Part shown: positions 36,979-44,872 of the stretch, one piece after another
How positions within the stretch are numbered: the stretch's first letter is position 1
How the letters are laid out: each line of letters opens with the position of its first letter
From: VMDJ01 sp038146785
GTDB taxonomy: Bacteria; Pseudomonadota; Gammaproteobacteria; Chromatiales; Chromatiaceae
Direction: 5' to 3'
DNA: 64,000 bases
Assembly: GCA_038146785.1 (NCBI GenBank)
Contig: JAYQSI010000017.1
Location: 1 to 64,000 of the forward strand
Notes under the pieces: model-generated
The model's input: the letters and a program-made list of their open reading frames with translations, nothing else
Told to the model about the DNA's origin: nothing
Databases searched by the model: none
Program-made: the position numbers and the translations under genes

Positions 36979-38126
36979 TGGCTGAAGATAGCAGTCAGGA
37001 AAAAACGGAACTCCCTACCGCTCGTCGCTTGGAAAAAGCACGTGAGGATGGTGATGTTGCCCGTTCTAAAGAACTTTCAATGGCAATGATCATGATTGTC
37101 ACATCAGCGCTCATGATTTTCATGGGTGGCGATATTGTTATGTCATTAGGTCATATGATGACTGATGGTCTATTGCTAGATAGGGCACTCATTTTTGATG
37201 CCCAGCTATTACCTGTACATTTGGGCACCATTTTGTTTGAGGGTTTTTGGGCTATCGTTCCCATTTTGCTTGTCACACTTTTTATCACGCTAGTGACTCC
37301 GGCATTTATGGGTGGATGGATATTTTCTACCAAAGCCTTTATGCCTAAGGCCTCTAAATTATCGCCAATTAAAGGATTTGGCCGTATGTTTGGGGTGAAA
37401 GCCATCGTTGAGCTATTAAAGGCTGTGGGTAAGTTTTTATTAGTTGCTGGTATCGGATTATTTACATTGACCTGGTATTCAGATGGATTGTTGGGCTTGG
37501 GTAAGGGCAGTCCTGAGGCTGCTTTTATGCAAGCAGGGGAGATAATGGCCTGGAGTGTGTTCTTCATGTGTTTATCATTGGTGCTTATCGCTGCGATCGA
37601 TGTGCCATTTCAGGCCTACCAGCACACCAAAAAGCTCAAAATGACCCTTCAAGAAGTCAAAGATGAAATGAAGGATGTTGAAGGTCGCCCGGAGGTTAAA
37701 GCAGCCATACGTCAGAAGCAGCGTGAGATGTCCATGCAGCGAATGGTTGATGCGGTTCCAGACGCTGATGTCGTCATTGTTAACCCAGAGCATTTTGCTG
37801 TTGCCTTAAGTTATGACCAGGCCTCTGAAGGGGCGCCTAAGGTCGTTGCAAAGGGTGTTGATCATATGTCTGATCGTATTCGTGAAGTGGCTAAAGAGAA
37901 TGCCATTGAGATTGTTCGTTTACCGACGCTTGCTCGAGCGATTTACTACACAACAGAGCTTGATCAAGAAATTCCAGAGCCTTTGTACTTGGCAGTTGCT
38001 CAAGTGCTGAGTTATGTCTTCTCGTTAAATAACGAAATGTATGGTGATTCTCAAGCTGAGTTACCACAAATTGATGTGCCTGATGATTACCAATTTGACA
38101 TTAACGGTAATCCGGCGGTTGCTTGA
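36978..38126 (+). CDS. flhB: Flagellar export switch protein FlhB (NPEH variant)
   Basis: Export gate/substrate switch. 382 aa: four membrane helices (about 28-210), then the autocleaving cytoplasmic domain. The N-terminus EDSSQEKTELPTARRLEKAR and the linker KMTLQEVKDEMKDVEGRPEV are canonical. The cleavage motif is Asn269-Pro270-Glu271-His272 (VIVNPEHFAVALSYD) where most FlhB have NPTH. Asn and Pro, the scissile pair, and His remain, so cleavage is likely retained. The C-terminal tail is longer than usual and acidic. It overlaps fliR by one base. Three unrecognised genes follow on the same strand. Confidence 0.94.
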   Translation: MAEDSSQEKTELPTARRLEKAREDGDVARSKELSMAMIMIVTSALMIFMGGDIVMSLGHMMTDGLLLDRALIFDAQLLPVHLGTILFEGFWAIVPILLVTLFITLVTPAFMGGWIFSTKAFMPKASKLSPIKGFGRMFGVKAIVELLKAVGKFLLVAGIGLFTLTWYSDGLLGLGKGSPEAAFMQAGEIMAWSVFFMCLSLVLIAAIDVPFQAYQHTKKLKMTLQEVKDEMKDVEGRPEVKAAIRQKQREMSMQRMVDAVPDADVVIVNPEHFAVALSYDQASEGAPKVVAKGVDHMSDRIREVAKENAIEIVRLPTLARAIYYTTELDQEIPEPLYLAVAQVLSYVFSLNNEMYGDSQAELPQIDVPDDYQFDINGNPAVA

Positions 38127-38150
38127 TAGCCAATTGATGCGGAGTGTCTT

Positions 38151-38870
38151 ATGACAGATAAAGATGACAAATTTAGACGTGTGGTGGCAGACCCAAAAGA
38201 AACTGGTGTTTCTAAAGATCATGAGGATCAATCGGCATCTAATAATCAAGTAATAAATGCTGAAACTGGGCTTCCAGTTGAAAAGGATGCATTAGGAACA
38301 ACGTTAACGGCAAGTGAGACCCAAAAGGATGAACCCAATGGTGATCTCAGCTTGTCAGCTGATGATGAGGTGGATGCGTCAAATATTTCAATGACAGCCC
38401 AACCATCAAAAGAGTCATTAGAAAGAGATGTGGACCTTGAAGCGAAAAAAGAAGTTGATGCTACTGACATTGCTTTTAAGGGTGATAAGAAGTCTGAAAA
38501 AGATAATGCTGATTTAGCTTTTGCCGGGAAAAACGAATCTGAGGTGTCAGATATTAGTTTTGCCGGGGATAAAGAAAAAGTTGAAGGCGATGCCACACTT
38601 GCAGCTAAAAACACGGCTGAATATCACGCTGAGCTTTGCCAGAAGGCTGAAACATTAAATACTGAGCTTGAATTGCTTGCTGAGGGAGCTCGTGAAAGCG
38701 CTCAAAAGGCTCAGGAAACGATGGAAGAGGTTGAACGGATTGCAAAAGCTAAAAACATACCTAGCCGTTTGGCCTCTCGCTTAGCGAATGTTAAAGCGGC
38801 AACAAGCAAAATTAAAGACTCAACGGATAGCTTAGCGGCTAAGCGTGATGCACTGAAAGGTGGGAAATAA
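38151..38870 (+). CDS. Acidic repeat protein of unknown function, downstream of flhB
   Basis: Not recognised. 239 aa, very rich in Asp, Glu, Lys, Ala and Ser, no signal peptide or membrane helix, so probably cytoplasmic. Residues 64-153 hold degenerate repeats of about 27 residues: GDLSLSADDEVDASNISMTA, DVDLEAKKEVDATDIAFKG, ADLAFAGKNESEVSDISFAG and a final GDATLAAK, with pattern (D/N)xDL...EV.(A/S).(D/N)I.F.G. Residues 155-239 are a predicted coiled coil (AELCQKAETLNTELELLAEG). It starts 25 bp after flhB with CGGAGTG as ribosome site and lies 3 bp before the next gene. Acidic repeats recall the cytoplasmic part of FimV/HubP polar hubs, but there is no clear homology. Confidence 0.7.
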   Translation: MTDKDDKFRRVVADPKETGVSKDHEDQSASNNQVINAETGLPVEKDALGTTLTASETQKDEPNGDLSLSADDEVDASNISMTAQPSKESLERDVDLEAKKEVDATDIAFKGDKKSEKDNADLAFAGKNESEVSDISFAGDKEKVEGDATLAAKNTAEYHAELCQKAETLNTELELLAEGARESAQKAQETMEEVERIAKAKNIPSRLASRLANVKAATSKIKDSTDSLAAKRDALKGGK

Positions 38871-38872
38871 CC

Positions 38873-39847
38873 ATGAGTGATAGTAACGATAAAAAACCAG
38901 AAGAAACGGTTGATTCAGAAGCGGTCATTGAGCAGGTAGAACCCACTGAAGAGAGTCAATTAGAGCAGGCTGAAGATATGGGGAGTGTTGATTCAGTTGA
39001 TCAATCCGTTGATGAAGCCACTCACGATGTTCTAGATTCAGAAAATGTAGATGGTAGTGACTTGCCTGATGAAGAAGAGCATGAGCAATCATCTATAGAA
39101 GCGATGACAGAGATAGCTTTAGATTCTGCTGAGGCAGCAAATCATGCGGCCGAGAGTGCAAATGCTTCGGCAGAACTGATTATTGGAAGTGTTGCGGCGT
39201 TTAACGAATCAATGGCTGGAGTGCAAAAGAAGCAAAACATTATGTTTTGGGTTTTTGCTGGCCTCTTGATTGTTTCGGCATCTGTTAGCGGTGTTTTATT
39301 AGAGCGTTTTACTCAGAGTGCTGTGCAAGCGGATGAGATCATGCTAACGGTTGGTAAGCGCGTGGTACAAATGGATACCGATGTAAAGCGTATGGCTAAG
39401 TTGCGTGAAGAGTTGAACGGTCTCAATGAGACTAACATTGTGCTTAACATGCAGGTCACGGAAGCGCTTAACAATATGAGAGATTATGAAAAGCAAGCGC
39501 AGGTTCGAGAAGAGTCCGGGATCAAGCGCACTCAAGAGATTTTAGATCGTATTTCGAATCGTTTGGATGTGAAGTTTGATAAGTTTGCTGAAACAGTGAC
39601 TTCATTAGAAGACAAAGTTAAACATAATGCGATTCGTCTTGAGAAAGTTGGTGATGAACTATCCGAGCTAACAATTTCGGTCAATGAGATGAAAGATCAG
39701 CAATTGGTTGAAAAGCTAGATGCATTAATAAAGCTTGAACAACATCGTTATTACGACATGATGAGTAAATCGAGTAATGATAAGGATCTCAAGAAAGATG
39801 ACGTTGAGGCAGTGTGTGTACCTAGATTAGGGTTCCCTTGCCCATAA
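38873..39847 (+). CDS. Bitopic membrane protein with acidic N-terminus and periplasmic coiled coil
   Basis: Not recognised. 324 aa. Residues 1-120 are strongly acidic and cytoplasmic, ending in an Ala/Glu helix (IALDSAEAANHAAESANASA). One membrane helix spans about 123-143 (IMFWVFAGLLIVSASVSGVL). Residues 150-290 form a long coiled coil, presumably periplasmic (RMAKLREELNGLNETNIVLN, DRISNRLDVKFDKFAETVTS). The C-terminus carries two cysteines (Cys315, Cys323, VCVPRLGFPCP) that could pair. It sits between the acidic repeat gene and a LysM gene, 3 and 13 bp away, so the three are almost certainly co-transcribed with fliK-flhB. Confidence 0.7.
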   Translation: MSDSNDKKPEETVDSEAVIEQVEPTEESQLEQAEDMGSVDSVDQSVDEATHDVLDSENVDGSDLPDEEEHEQSSIEAMTEIALDSAEAANHAAESANASAELIIGSVAAFNESMAGVQKKQNIMFWVFAGLLIVSASVSGVLLERFTQSAVQADEIMLTVGKRVVQMDTDVKRMAKLREELNGLNETNIVLNMQVTEALNNMRDYEKQAQVREESGIKRTQEILDRISNRLDVKFDKFAETVTSLEDKVKHNAIRLEKVGDELSELTISVNEMKDQQLVEKLDALIKLEQHRYYDMMSKSSNDKDLKKDDVEAVCVPRLGFPCP

Positions 39848-39860
39848 ATAATCTAACGCT

Positions 39861-40244
39861 ATGAGATATGCGATTTCGCTGCAGATAGTAATTTCTTTTG
39901 CCTGCTTATTGCTTGTCTTGCTGCTTTGGTCTCGAGGCCCAGTGGTACATAAAGAGAATTTGGCGGACTTGATCGTTGGTAATTATGTTTTAGGTACATC
40001 ATCCAACGTGACTCCATTTGTTGGTGATCCGGTATCTGAGAAAGATAAGCCTACTTTAGTGACGGCGGATAAGATTATTGATGAACCAGCTTCGCCAAAA
40101 GTGTATGTCGTTAAGTCAGGAGATACATTAGGTCACATTGCGCAACGTTTTGAGCTTTCTGTCGCTAAGTTAAAGGCGATGAATGAGTTGCAGTCAGATG
40201 TGATTGCTGTAGGAAGAGAGTTAATAGTAAGTGAAGCTCAGTGA
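39861..40244 (+). CDS. Membrane-anchored LysM-domain protein
   Basis: 127 aa. An N-terminal membrane anchor or uncleaved signal (IVISFACLLLVLLLWSRG, about 9-26) is followed by a linker of about 50 residues and a C-terminal LysM domain (about 81-124: VYVVKSGDTLGHIAQRFELS, VAKLKAMNELQSDVIAVGRE). LysM binds peptidoglycan, so the protein should tie the inner membrane to the wall. It is the last gene of the fliK-flhB run and converges with another LysM gene 8 bp away. No enzyme domain is seen. A part in motor or polar anchoring is inferred from context only. Confidence 0.78.
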   Translation: MRYAISLQIVISFACLLLVLLLWSRGPVVHKENLADLIVGNYVLGTSSNVTPFVGDPVSEKDKPTLVTADKIIDEPASPKVYVVKSGDTLGHIAQRFELSVAKLKAMNELQSDVIAVGRELIVSEAQ

Positions 40245-40252
40245 GCTTTTAA

Positions 40253-40702
40253 TTAATTTGGGTAACGAATCCATTTCTCATGGGGAATGTGGTCAAATTT
40301 ATTCCCATTGCTATAGCTGAATACATAATTTCTGATGTCATCAACTGTGGGAATGATGATGGTCTCGCCAACCAAGATGTAGTTTCCATTGCCGCGAAAG
40401 AAACCATTTGGATTCTTGTCCACAATGATTTTTTCAATAATTTCCATATTTAGTGGCGTATTACCATAGCTATGCATCGCTAGCTGACTAAGCGTGTCAT
40501 CCGCTTGTAAAATATATTTTGTACCAGGCTTCAAGTCCCCTGGCTTCTTCTTGAGGGCTCTTTGTGTCTGTTCAAAATCACCCATGAGTACTCTTAATGC
40601 TTTTTCGTGTTCAGCTTCACGAGCGGTTTCAGCATGCACTAAAGAGCCTGCGCCAAGTGAAATCAATAGAAAACTTAGTGAAGCGATGGATGCGACTTTC
40701 AT
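40253..40702 (-). CDS. Secreted FimV-type LysM protein, last gene of flgP-flgT operon
   Basis: 149 aa. A cleavable signal peptide ends near SLVHA (residue 24). Residues 45-120 resemble the FimV-type LysM region: YILQADDTLSQLAMHSYGNT, IIEKIIVDKNPNGFFRGNGN, YILVGETIIIP. The rest (RNYVFSYSNGNKFDHIPHEK) is unique. The protein is periplasmic and likely wall-binding. It lies 12 bp after the FlgT-like gene on the minus strand, which suggests a part in the flagellar H/T-ring assembly; that is inference. A LysM protein in this position is not part of the Vibrio flgOPT set as known to me. Confidence 0.75.
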   Translation of the reverse strand: MKVASIASLSFLLISLGAGSLVHAETAREAEHEKALRVLMGDFEQTQRALKKKPGDLKPGTKYILQADDTLSQLAMHSYGNTPLNMEIIEKIIVDKNPNGFFRGNGNYILVGETIIIPTVDDIRNYVFSYSNGNKFDHIPHEKWIRYPN

Positions 40703-40714
40703 GGAAATTACCGA

Positions 40715-41950
40715 TTAAAAGGATACGACGATCTTCTGACCGCTTGATGCGATTGGCAGATCACCTGCTATTGGCTTAATGCTAGCGTGATTTGCGGCTA
40801 ATTTTTCAACAGTGTATAGATTCATTGAAGACATGTTTGCACTATTGCTGCGCACATTGAAGTTCGCCTTTTCATCAAGCAGTAATAAGTGCTGACCTTC
40901 GCTCAGTCCGTGGTTACTTCCAAGGCTTAGTCGTACAGCATTCTGATTAAGTTTGCGTGTTTTAGCGACTACTGGGTAACACGATAGCGCACCATCAATG
41001 CTTGGCCAGATGTTATTTACCCATTGAGTGATTAGGCGTCGTTCATCACTTGTGGCGGAAAGTGAAGCCGATTCATTCAAGCCAAGGGCTTTAGTGTAAT
41101 AGCCACCATTAGGTAATGTAATGCGTATACCGACCAAGGTGTCTTTTTTAACATTACTATTCAGGAATGTATTGATAAAACCTAAAGGTAAGTCAATTGC
41201 TGCTTTACCAAAGCCCACCATTTTGCCTGCGACTGTTTTTGGCTCTTCGTCATAGCCGCCAACTGAGAGTGTAAACATATCTCCAGCGCGTACGGCGGAA
41301 ACTTTAAGAACATGCTCATTAGATGGCCGCTTAGCCATTAGATAGCTCTTCGCATAATGACTTGTTTGAAGACCTGACTTTTGGCTTTCTGAATAAATTA
41401 AGTCAGTGCTGTTGTTCACTTTATTTTTAAGAATCTCTTTTGCGCTAATGAGAACAGCGTTGATGTCATCTTTTATAGCTGATGGTGTCAAATTCGAGGG
41501 TGTCAGCTGAATACTCACTTCGCGTTTCAAAGGAGAGTGCGCTGATTGGCATTGTTGAGGTGATGTCAAATCGCTTTTTTGCTTTTCTGTACTTTTAAGC
41601 AATGCTTTAACTTTCACGCGGTAAAGACCACCCAATCGATCTTCACCATAAATCGACATATTTTGGATGGGTGACTGAGTGCTGAGATGAACGCTTTCGC
41701 TTAACGAGCCATCGGTAGTCATTAGGCTATGACTTGTAATCTGAGTTGATTGTGCAACTGCGATATTTCTCAATGCGTCAGCAATCGCATCTAGGCGTGC
41801 TTGAGATAGCTGCTGCTGCGTTGCATTTTTCCCACCTTGAATAATAGAGCTACCCTCAGCATGAACAGTCACTGCTTGTGCTGTTGGGGTAATAGCTAAA
41901 ACTGTAAGGAATGCTAAATATCTAACAGATGCTTTTAGAGTTGTTTTCAT
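40715..41950 (-). CDS. flgT: FlgT-like H-ring protein
   Basis: Periplasmic protein expected to form the outer H ring around the basal body, needed for T-ring and stator assembly in Vibrio. 411 aa with a signal peptide (start MKTTLKASVRYLAFLTVLAI, cleaved after TAQA). The N-terminal domain has VTVHAEGSSIIQGGKNATQQ and QARLDAIADALRNIAVAQST, the shared FlgT/LPP20-like pattern. The C-terminal part has LNQNAVRLSLGSNHGLSEGQ and a final VEKLAANHASIKPIAGDLPI, as in the FlgT C-terminal domain. The ATG at 41950 is used; a GTG three codons upstream is in frame. It lies directly downstream of flgP. Confidence 0.8.
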   Translation of the reverse strand: MKTTLKASVRYLAFLTVLAITPTAQAVTVHAEGSSIIQGGKNATQQQLSQARLDAIADALRNIAVAQSTQITSHSLMTTDGSLSESVHLSTQSPIQNMSIYGEDRLGGLYRVKVKALLKSTEKQKSDLTSPQQCQSAHSPLKREVSIQLTPSNLTPSAIKDDINAVLISAKEILKNKVNNSTDLIYSESQKSGLQTSHYAKSYLMAKRPSNEHVLKVSAVRAGDMFTLSVGGYDEEPKTVAGKMVGFGKAAIDLPLGFINTFLNSNVKKDTLVGIRITLPNGGYYTKALGLNESASLSATSDERRLITQWVNNIWPSIDGALSCYPVVAKTRKLNQNAVRLSLGSNHGLSEGQHLLLLDEKANFNVRSNSANMSSMNLYTVEKLAANHASIKPIAGDLPIASSGQKIVVSF

Positions 41951-41970
41951 AATGGCCACTAAAAAGTGAA

Positions 41971-42456
41971 TTACTTAAACAAGAAAAGATTACGTATTTC
42001 GTTAACGCGCTTTTCTGAAAGCTCAAGTCGAGTTTCGTAACTGTCACCGCCGATCGGCTCGATGCTAACCAGGCGAGCGCCGTAAATAAGACCCTGAACA
42101 TGCGCTCTTACTGCATCATTTGTCGCTACCATGTCTTCAACGGTTGTTGAGGCGTTGATACTTTGACCATAAACGCGTTCTGTAAGATTACGATAAGCAT
42201 CGATTTTGGACGCACGAATAGCCATTAATCTACGCTGAGAAGGGTTGTCGCTAGATTGGGCGCTAATATTGGCGTAGCCACTACTAATAAGAACGCCTTC
42301 TTGATAGACAGGAGCTATCTCGCTTTGAACTACCTCTTTTTCATCAACGGTGTTGGGTGTTGAGACGAAGGAGGATATCGAGTCTCCCAGATCAGACACT
42401 GATGCACAGGCTTGCAGTGTCAAAGCGATCAGGATTACCAAAAATGCGCGTTTCAT
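41971..42456 (-). CDS. flgP: FlgP-like outer-membrane lipoprotein
   Basis: Lipoprotein forming an outer basal disk or sheath-side structure in Vibrio and Campylobacter. 161 aa from the ATG at 42456, behind GGAGAACGC. The signal and lipobox are VILIALTLQAC. The LPP20/FlgP domain spans about 50-160: GVLISSGYANISAQSSDNPS, RRLMAIRASKIDAYRNLTER, VYGQSINASTTVEDMVATND, GARLVSIEPIGGDSYETRLE. It is divergent from flhA, with a FliA-like promoter. flgT lies 20 bp downstream. Confidence 0.83.
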   Translation of the reverse strand: MKRAFLVILIALTLQACASVSDLGDSISSFVSTPNTVDEKEVVQSEIAPVYQEGVLISSGYANISAQSSDNPSQRRLMAIRASKIDAYRNLTERVYGQSINASTTVEDMVATNDAVRAHVQGLIYGARLVSIEPIGGDSYETRLELSEKRVNEIRNLFLFK

Positions 42457-42511
42457 TGCGTTCTCCGGCCTTGTTGGGGCCAATTTAGAAATTAGTTGGA
42501 AGTCACGTTGT

Positions 42512-42538
42512 TTATCGTCACTTTAGCTAAATTCTTGA
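42512..42538 (-). promoter_or_regulatory. Probable FliA promoter of flgP-flgT
   Basis: Minus strand: TCAAGAAT, 11 nt, GACGATAA. The -10 element matches the sigma-28 consensus at 7 of 8 bases; the -35 matches 5 of 8. Confidence 0.55.
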
Positions 42539-42562
42539 GTTTGGCCTGTCTTTTAAAGTGAA

Positions 42563-42578
42563 TGGCATACTTATTGCT
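42563..42578 (+). promoter_or_regulatory. Sigma-54 promoter of flhA operon
   Basis: TGGCATA-CTTA-TTGCT, correct -24/-12 spacing. It lies 154 bp upstream of flhA, leaving a long leader. Confidence 0.9.
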
Positions 42579-42610
42579 GCCATAGTTCCTAAGTTCTTTT
42601 GGAGGTTTAG

Positions 42611-42664
42611 ATGTATTTTTCTTATTCCTCTTTAAAGAAATATAAAGTAAATATAAAACAATAA
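42611..42664 (+). CDS. Possible 17-codon leader peptide in flhA leader
   Basis: ATG at 42611 with a strong GGAGG five bases upstream, about 22 nt after the expected sigma-54 transcript start. It encodes MYFSYSSLKKYKVNIKQ, then TAA. It is followed 13 bp later by a perfect inverted repeat and then flhA. A translated leader is plausible from the ribosome site and position; nothing else supports it. Confidence 0.3.
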   Translation: MYFSYSSLKKYKVNIKQ

Positions 42665-42677
42665 CTTAGGATTAATT

Positions 42678-42699
42678 ATTAATGTGTAAACACATTAAT
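42678..42699. repeat. Perfect 22-bp inverted repeat in flhA leader
   Basis: Arms ATTAATGTGT and ACACATTAAT, spaced by AA. It ends 33 bp before the flhA start, downstream of the sigma-54 promoter. It could be a repressor operator; a 2-base loop makes an RNA hairpin less ideal. No T run follows. Confidence 0.6.
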
Positions 42700-42732
42700 G
42701 AAATCTTGGGATTTTAGGGTAGATCAATCAGC

Positions 42733-44856
42733 ATGGTCGATGCGCTGACGCTTCAGTTGTCAAATATTTGGCGAAATTTCGCCTTGCCCGGTTTGTCGTC
42801 GTTAGCGATCCCGTTGGTGCTGTTTTGCATCATCGTCATGATGGTGATTCCGCTTCCTCCCATTTTGCTGGACCTGTTTTTCACAGCTAACATTGCACTT
42901 TCTCTGATCATCGTGATGATCTGTATAAGCGCGCTTAAGCCACTGGATTTTTCCTCTTTCCCGACAGTTCTTCTATTTGCGACCTTGCTCCGTCTGGCGC
43001 TGAACGTTGCTTCAACTCGTGTTGTTCTTGTGGATGGTCATACTGGACCTGACGCCGCGGGTAACGTGATTGAGGCCTTTGGTGAGTTCATTATCGCGGG
43101 CAACTACCTGATCGGTATTATCGTTTTCTCAATTTTGATGATCATTAATTTCGTTGTTGTCACTAAAGGTGCTGGTCGAGTATCTGAAGTTACAGCACGC
43201 TTTACCCTGGATGCGATGCCGGGTAAGCAGATGGCTATCGATGCGGATTTAAATGCTGGGATTTTGACCAAAGAAGAAGCAAAAGCACGTCGAGCAGAAG
43301 TTGCTGCAGAGTCAGAGTTCTACGGTTCAATGGATGGTGCAAGTAAGTTTGTTAAAGGCGACGTCATTGCGGGCCTGATTATTTTGATGATCAACATGGT
43401 TGGTGGTTTGATCATTGGTACCGCTTTTCACGATATGTCTTTTACTAATGCGGCTCAAACATACGTTCTTTTGACAATTGGTGACGGTCTCGTTGCCCAA
43501 ATTCCATCTTTATTGTTGGCAACTGCAACCGCAATCATCGTAACTCGTGTATCAGCTGATACAAAAATGCATAGCCAGCTGACGACGCAAATGGGTCATT
43601 TCCAACCATTGGCAGTGACTTCAGGGGTATTGCTAATTTTGGGCATGATACCTGGCATGCCGAATATGATGTTTTTGCTGCTTGCTGCAATGTCAGGTGG
43701 TTTGGCTTATTACTCTTTCAAAAATAATAACAAGGTTGCTGAAGAGCCGGAGATTTCTGAAGAAGAGGCACGTGAAGCGCGTGAGACAGCTGAGTTGTCT
43801 TGGGATGATGTGCCTAAGCTTGATGTGATTGGTTTAGAGGTCGGTTACGCCCTGATTCCACTTATTGATAAAGAGCAAGGTGGAAACTTGATGCAACGTA
43901 TCAAGGGTGTGCGGAAAAAGTTATCACATGAGCTTGGATTCTTAGTTCAAACCGTTCATATCCGAGACAACCTAGATCTTTCGCCTAATCAATATCGAAT
44001 CAATATCAATGGTGTTGTCAGGGGTCAAGGTGAGCTGATGCCGGGTCGTGAGTTGGCAATCAATCCTGGGGTGACTCATGGCACATTGAGTGGTAAGGAG
44101 ACTCGTGATCCTGCATTTGGTCTAGAAGCGACCTGGATCGATGTGTCACAAAAAGAGTATGCGCAAACACTAGGTTTTACCGTGGTTGATGCATCGACAA
44201 CGTTGGCAACGCATCTGAATAAAATTCTTCAGGAAAATGCTAAAGATCTATTGGGCCATGATGAAGCTCAGCAGTTATTGGATCAGTTGGCTTCTTCGGC
44301 ACCAAAGCTTGTTGAGAGTCTTGTGCCTAAGAAAATTTCATTGGGCGTCTTTACTGCTGTTTTACAGAATTTACTCGATGAAGGTGTTCCTATTCGTAAT
44401 ATGAAAGGTATTGTTGAGGTTCTTTCACATCACGCGGATAAAACTCAAGACCCTGACCAGCTAACGTCAGCGGTTCGCCCAAGTCTCGGCCGCATGATTG
44501 TTCAGTCATTGGCTGAAATTGGTGAGGATATGTCTGTGATGACGCTGGAGCCTGATCTTGAGCAGTTACTACATACGATTCTTCAGCAAGGCGCTGAGAA
44601 TGGCGAAAACCTAGAGCCAAATCTGGCTGAACAGTTGCTTACGAATCTTTATCACGCGAGTGAGGATTTGGTTGAGCAGGGCATTCAGCCTGTCTTAATT
44701 GTGTCACCCAGTATTCGTCCTTGGGTGGCGAAGTTTGTCCGTCACCGTGTACCGGGTCTTGCTGTGCTTGGATTTAATGAAATTCCAGATGAGCAGGGTA
44801 TTAAGGTGGTTAGAACTATTGAGCGCAAAGGCGCAGAGCAGTTACCTAACGAGTAG
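42733..44856 (+). CDS. flhA: Flagellar export apparatus protein FlhA
   Basis: Export gate ring protein, 707 aa. Eight membrane helices fill residues 20-325 with PLPPILLDLFFTANIALSLI, SSFPTVLLFATLLRLALNVA and FVVVTKGAGRVSEVTARFTL. The conserved FHIPEP region is AMPGKQMAIDADLNAG. The C-terminal cytoplasmic domain carries EVGYALIPLIDKEQGGNLMQ, GVHIRDN-like VQTVHIRDNLDL, GREAxxPG-like ELMPGRELAINPG and SYHEIP-like AVLGFNEIP at the end. It starts operon flhA-flhF-flhG-fliA, driven by a sigma-54 promoter. Confidence 0.96.
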   Translation: MVDALTLQLSNIWRNFALPGLSSLAIPLVLFCIIVMMVIPLPPILLDLFFTANIALSLIIVMICISALKPLDFSSFPTVLLFATLLRLALNVASTRVVLVDGHTGPDAAGNVIEAFGEFIIAGNYLIGIIVFSILMIINFVVVTKGAGRVSEVTARFTLDAMPGKQMAIDADLNAGILTKEEAKARRAEVAAESEFYGSMDGASKFVKGDVIAGLIILMINMVGGLIIGTAFHDMSFTNAAQTYVLLTIGDGLVAQIPSLLLATATAIIVTRVSADTKMHSQLTTQMGHFQPLAVTSGVLLILGMIPGMPNMMFLLLAAMSGGLAYYSFKNNNKVAEEPEISEEEAREARETAELSWDDVPKLDVIGLEVGYALIPLIDKEQGGNLMQRIKGVRKKLSHELGFLVQTVHIRDNLDLSPNQYRININGVVRGQGELMPGRELAINPGVTHGTLSGKETRDPAFGLEATWIDVSQKEYAQTLGFTVVDASTTLATHLNKILQENAKDLLGHDEAQQLLDQLASSAPKLVESLVPKKISLGVFTAVLQNLLDEGVPIRNMKGIVEVLSHHADKTQDPDQLTSAVRPSLGRMIVQSLAEIGEDMSVMTLEPDLEQLLHTILQQGAENGENLEPNLAEQLLTNLYHASEDLVEQGIQPVLIVSPSIRPWVAKFVRHRVPGLAVLGFNEIPDEQGIKVVRTIERKGAEQLPNE

Positions 44857-44872
44857 GTAAGAGAGGATTGCG

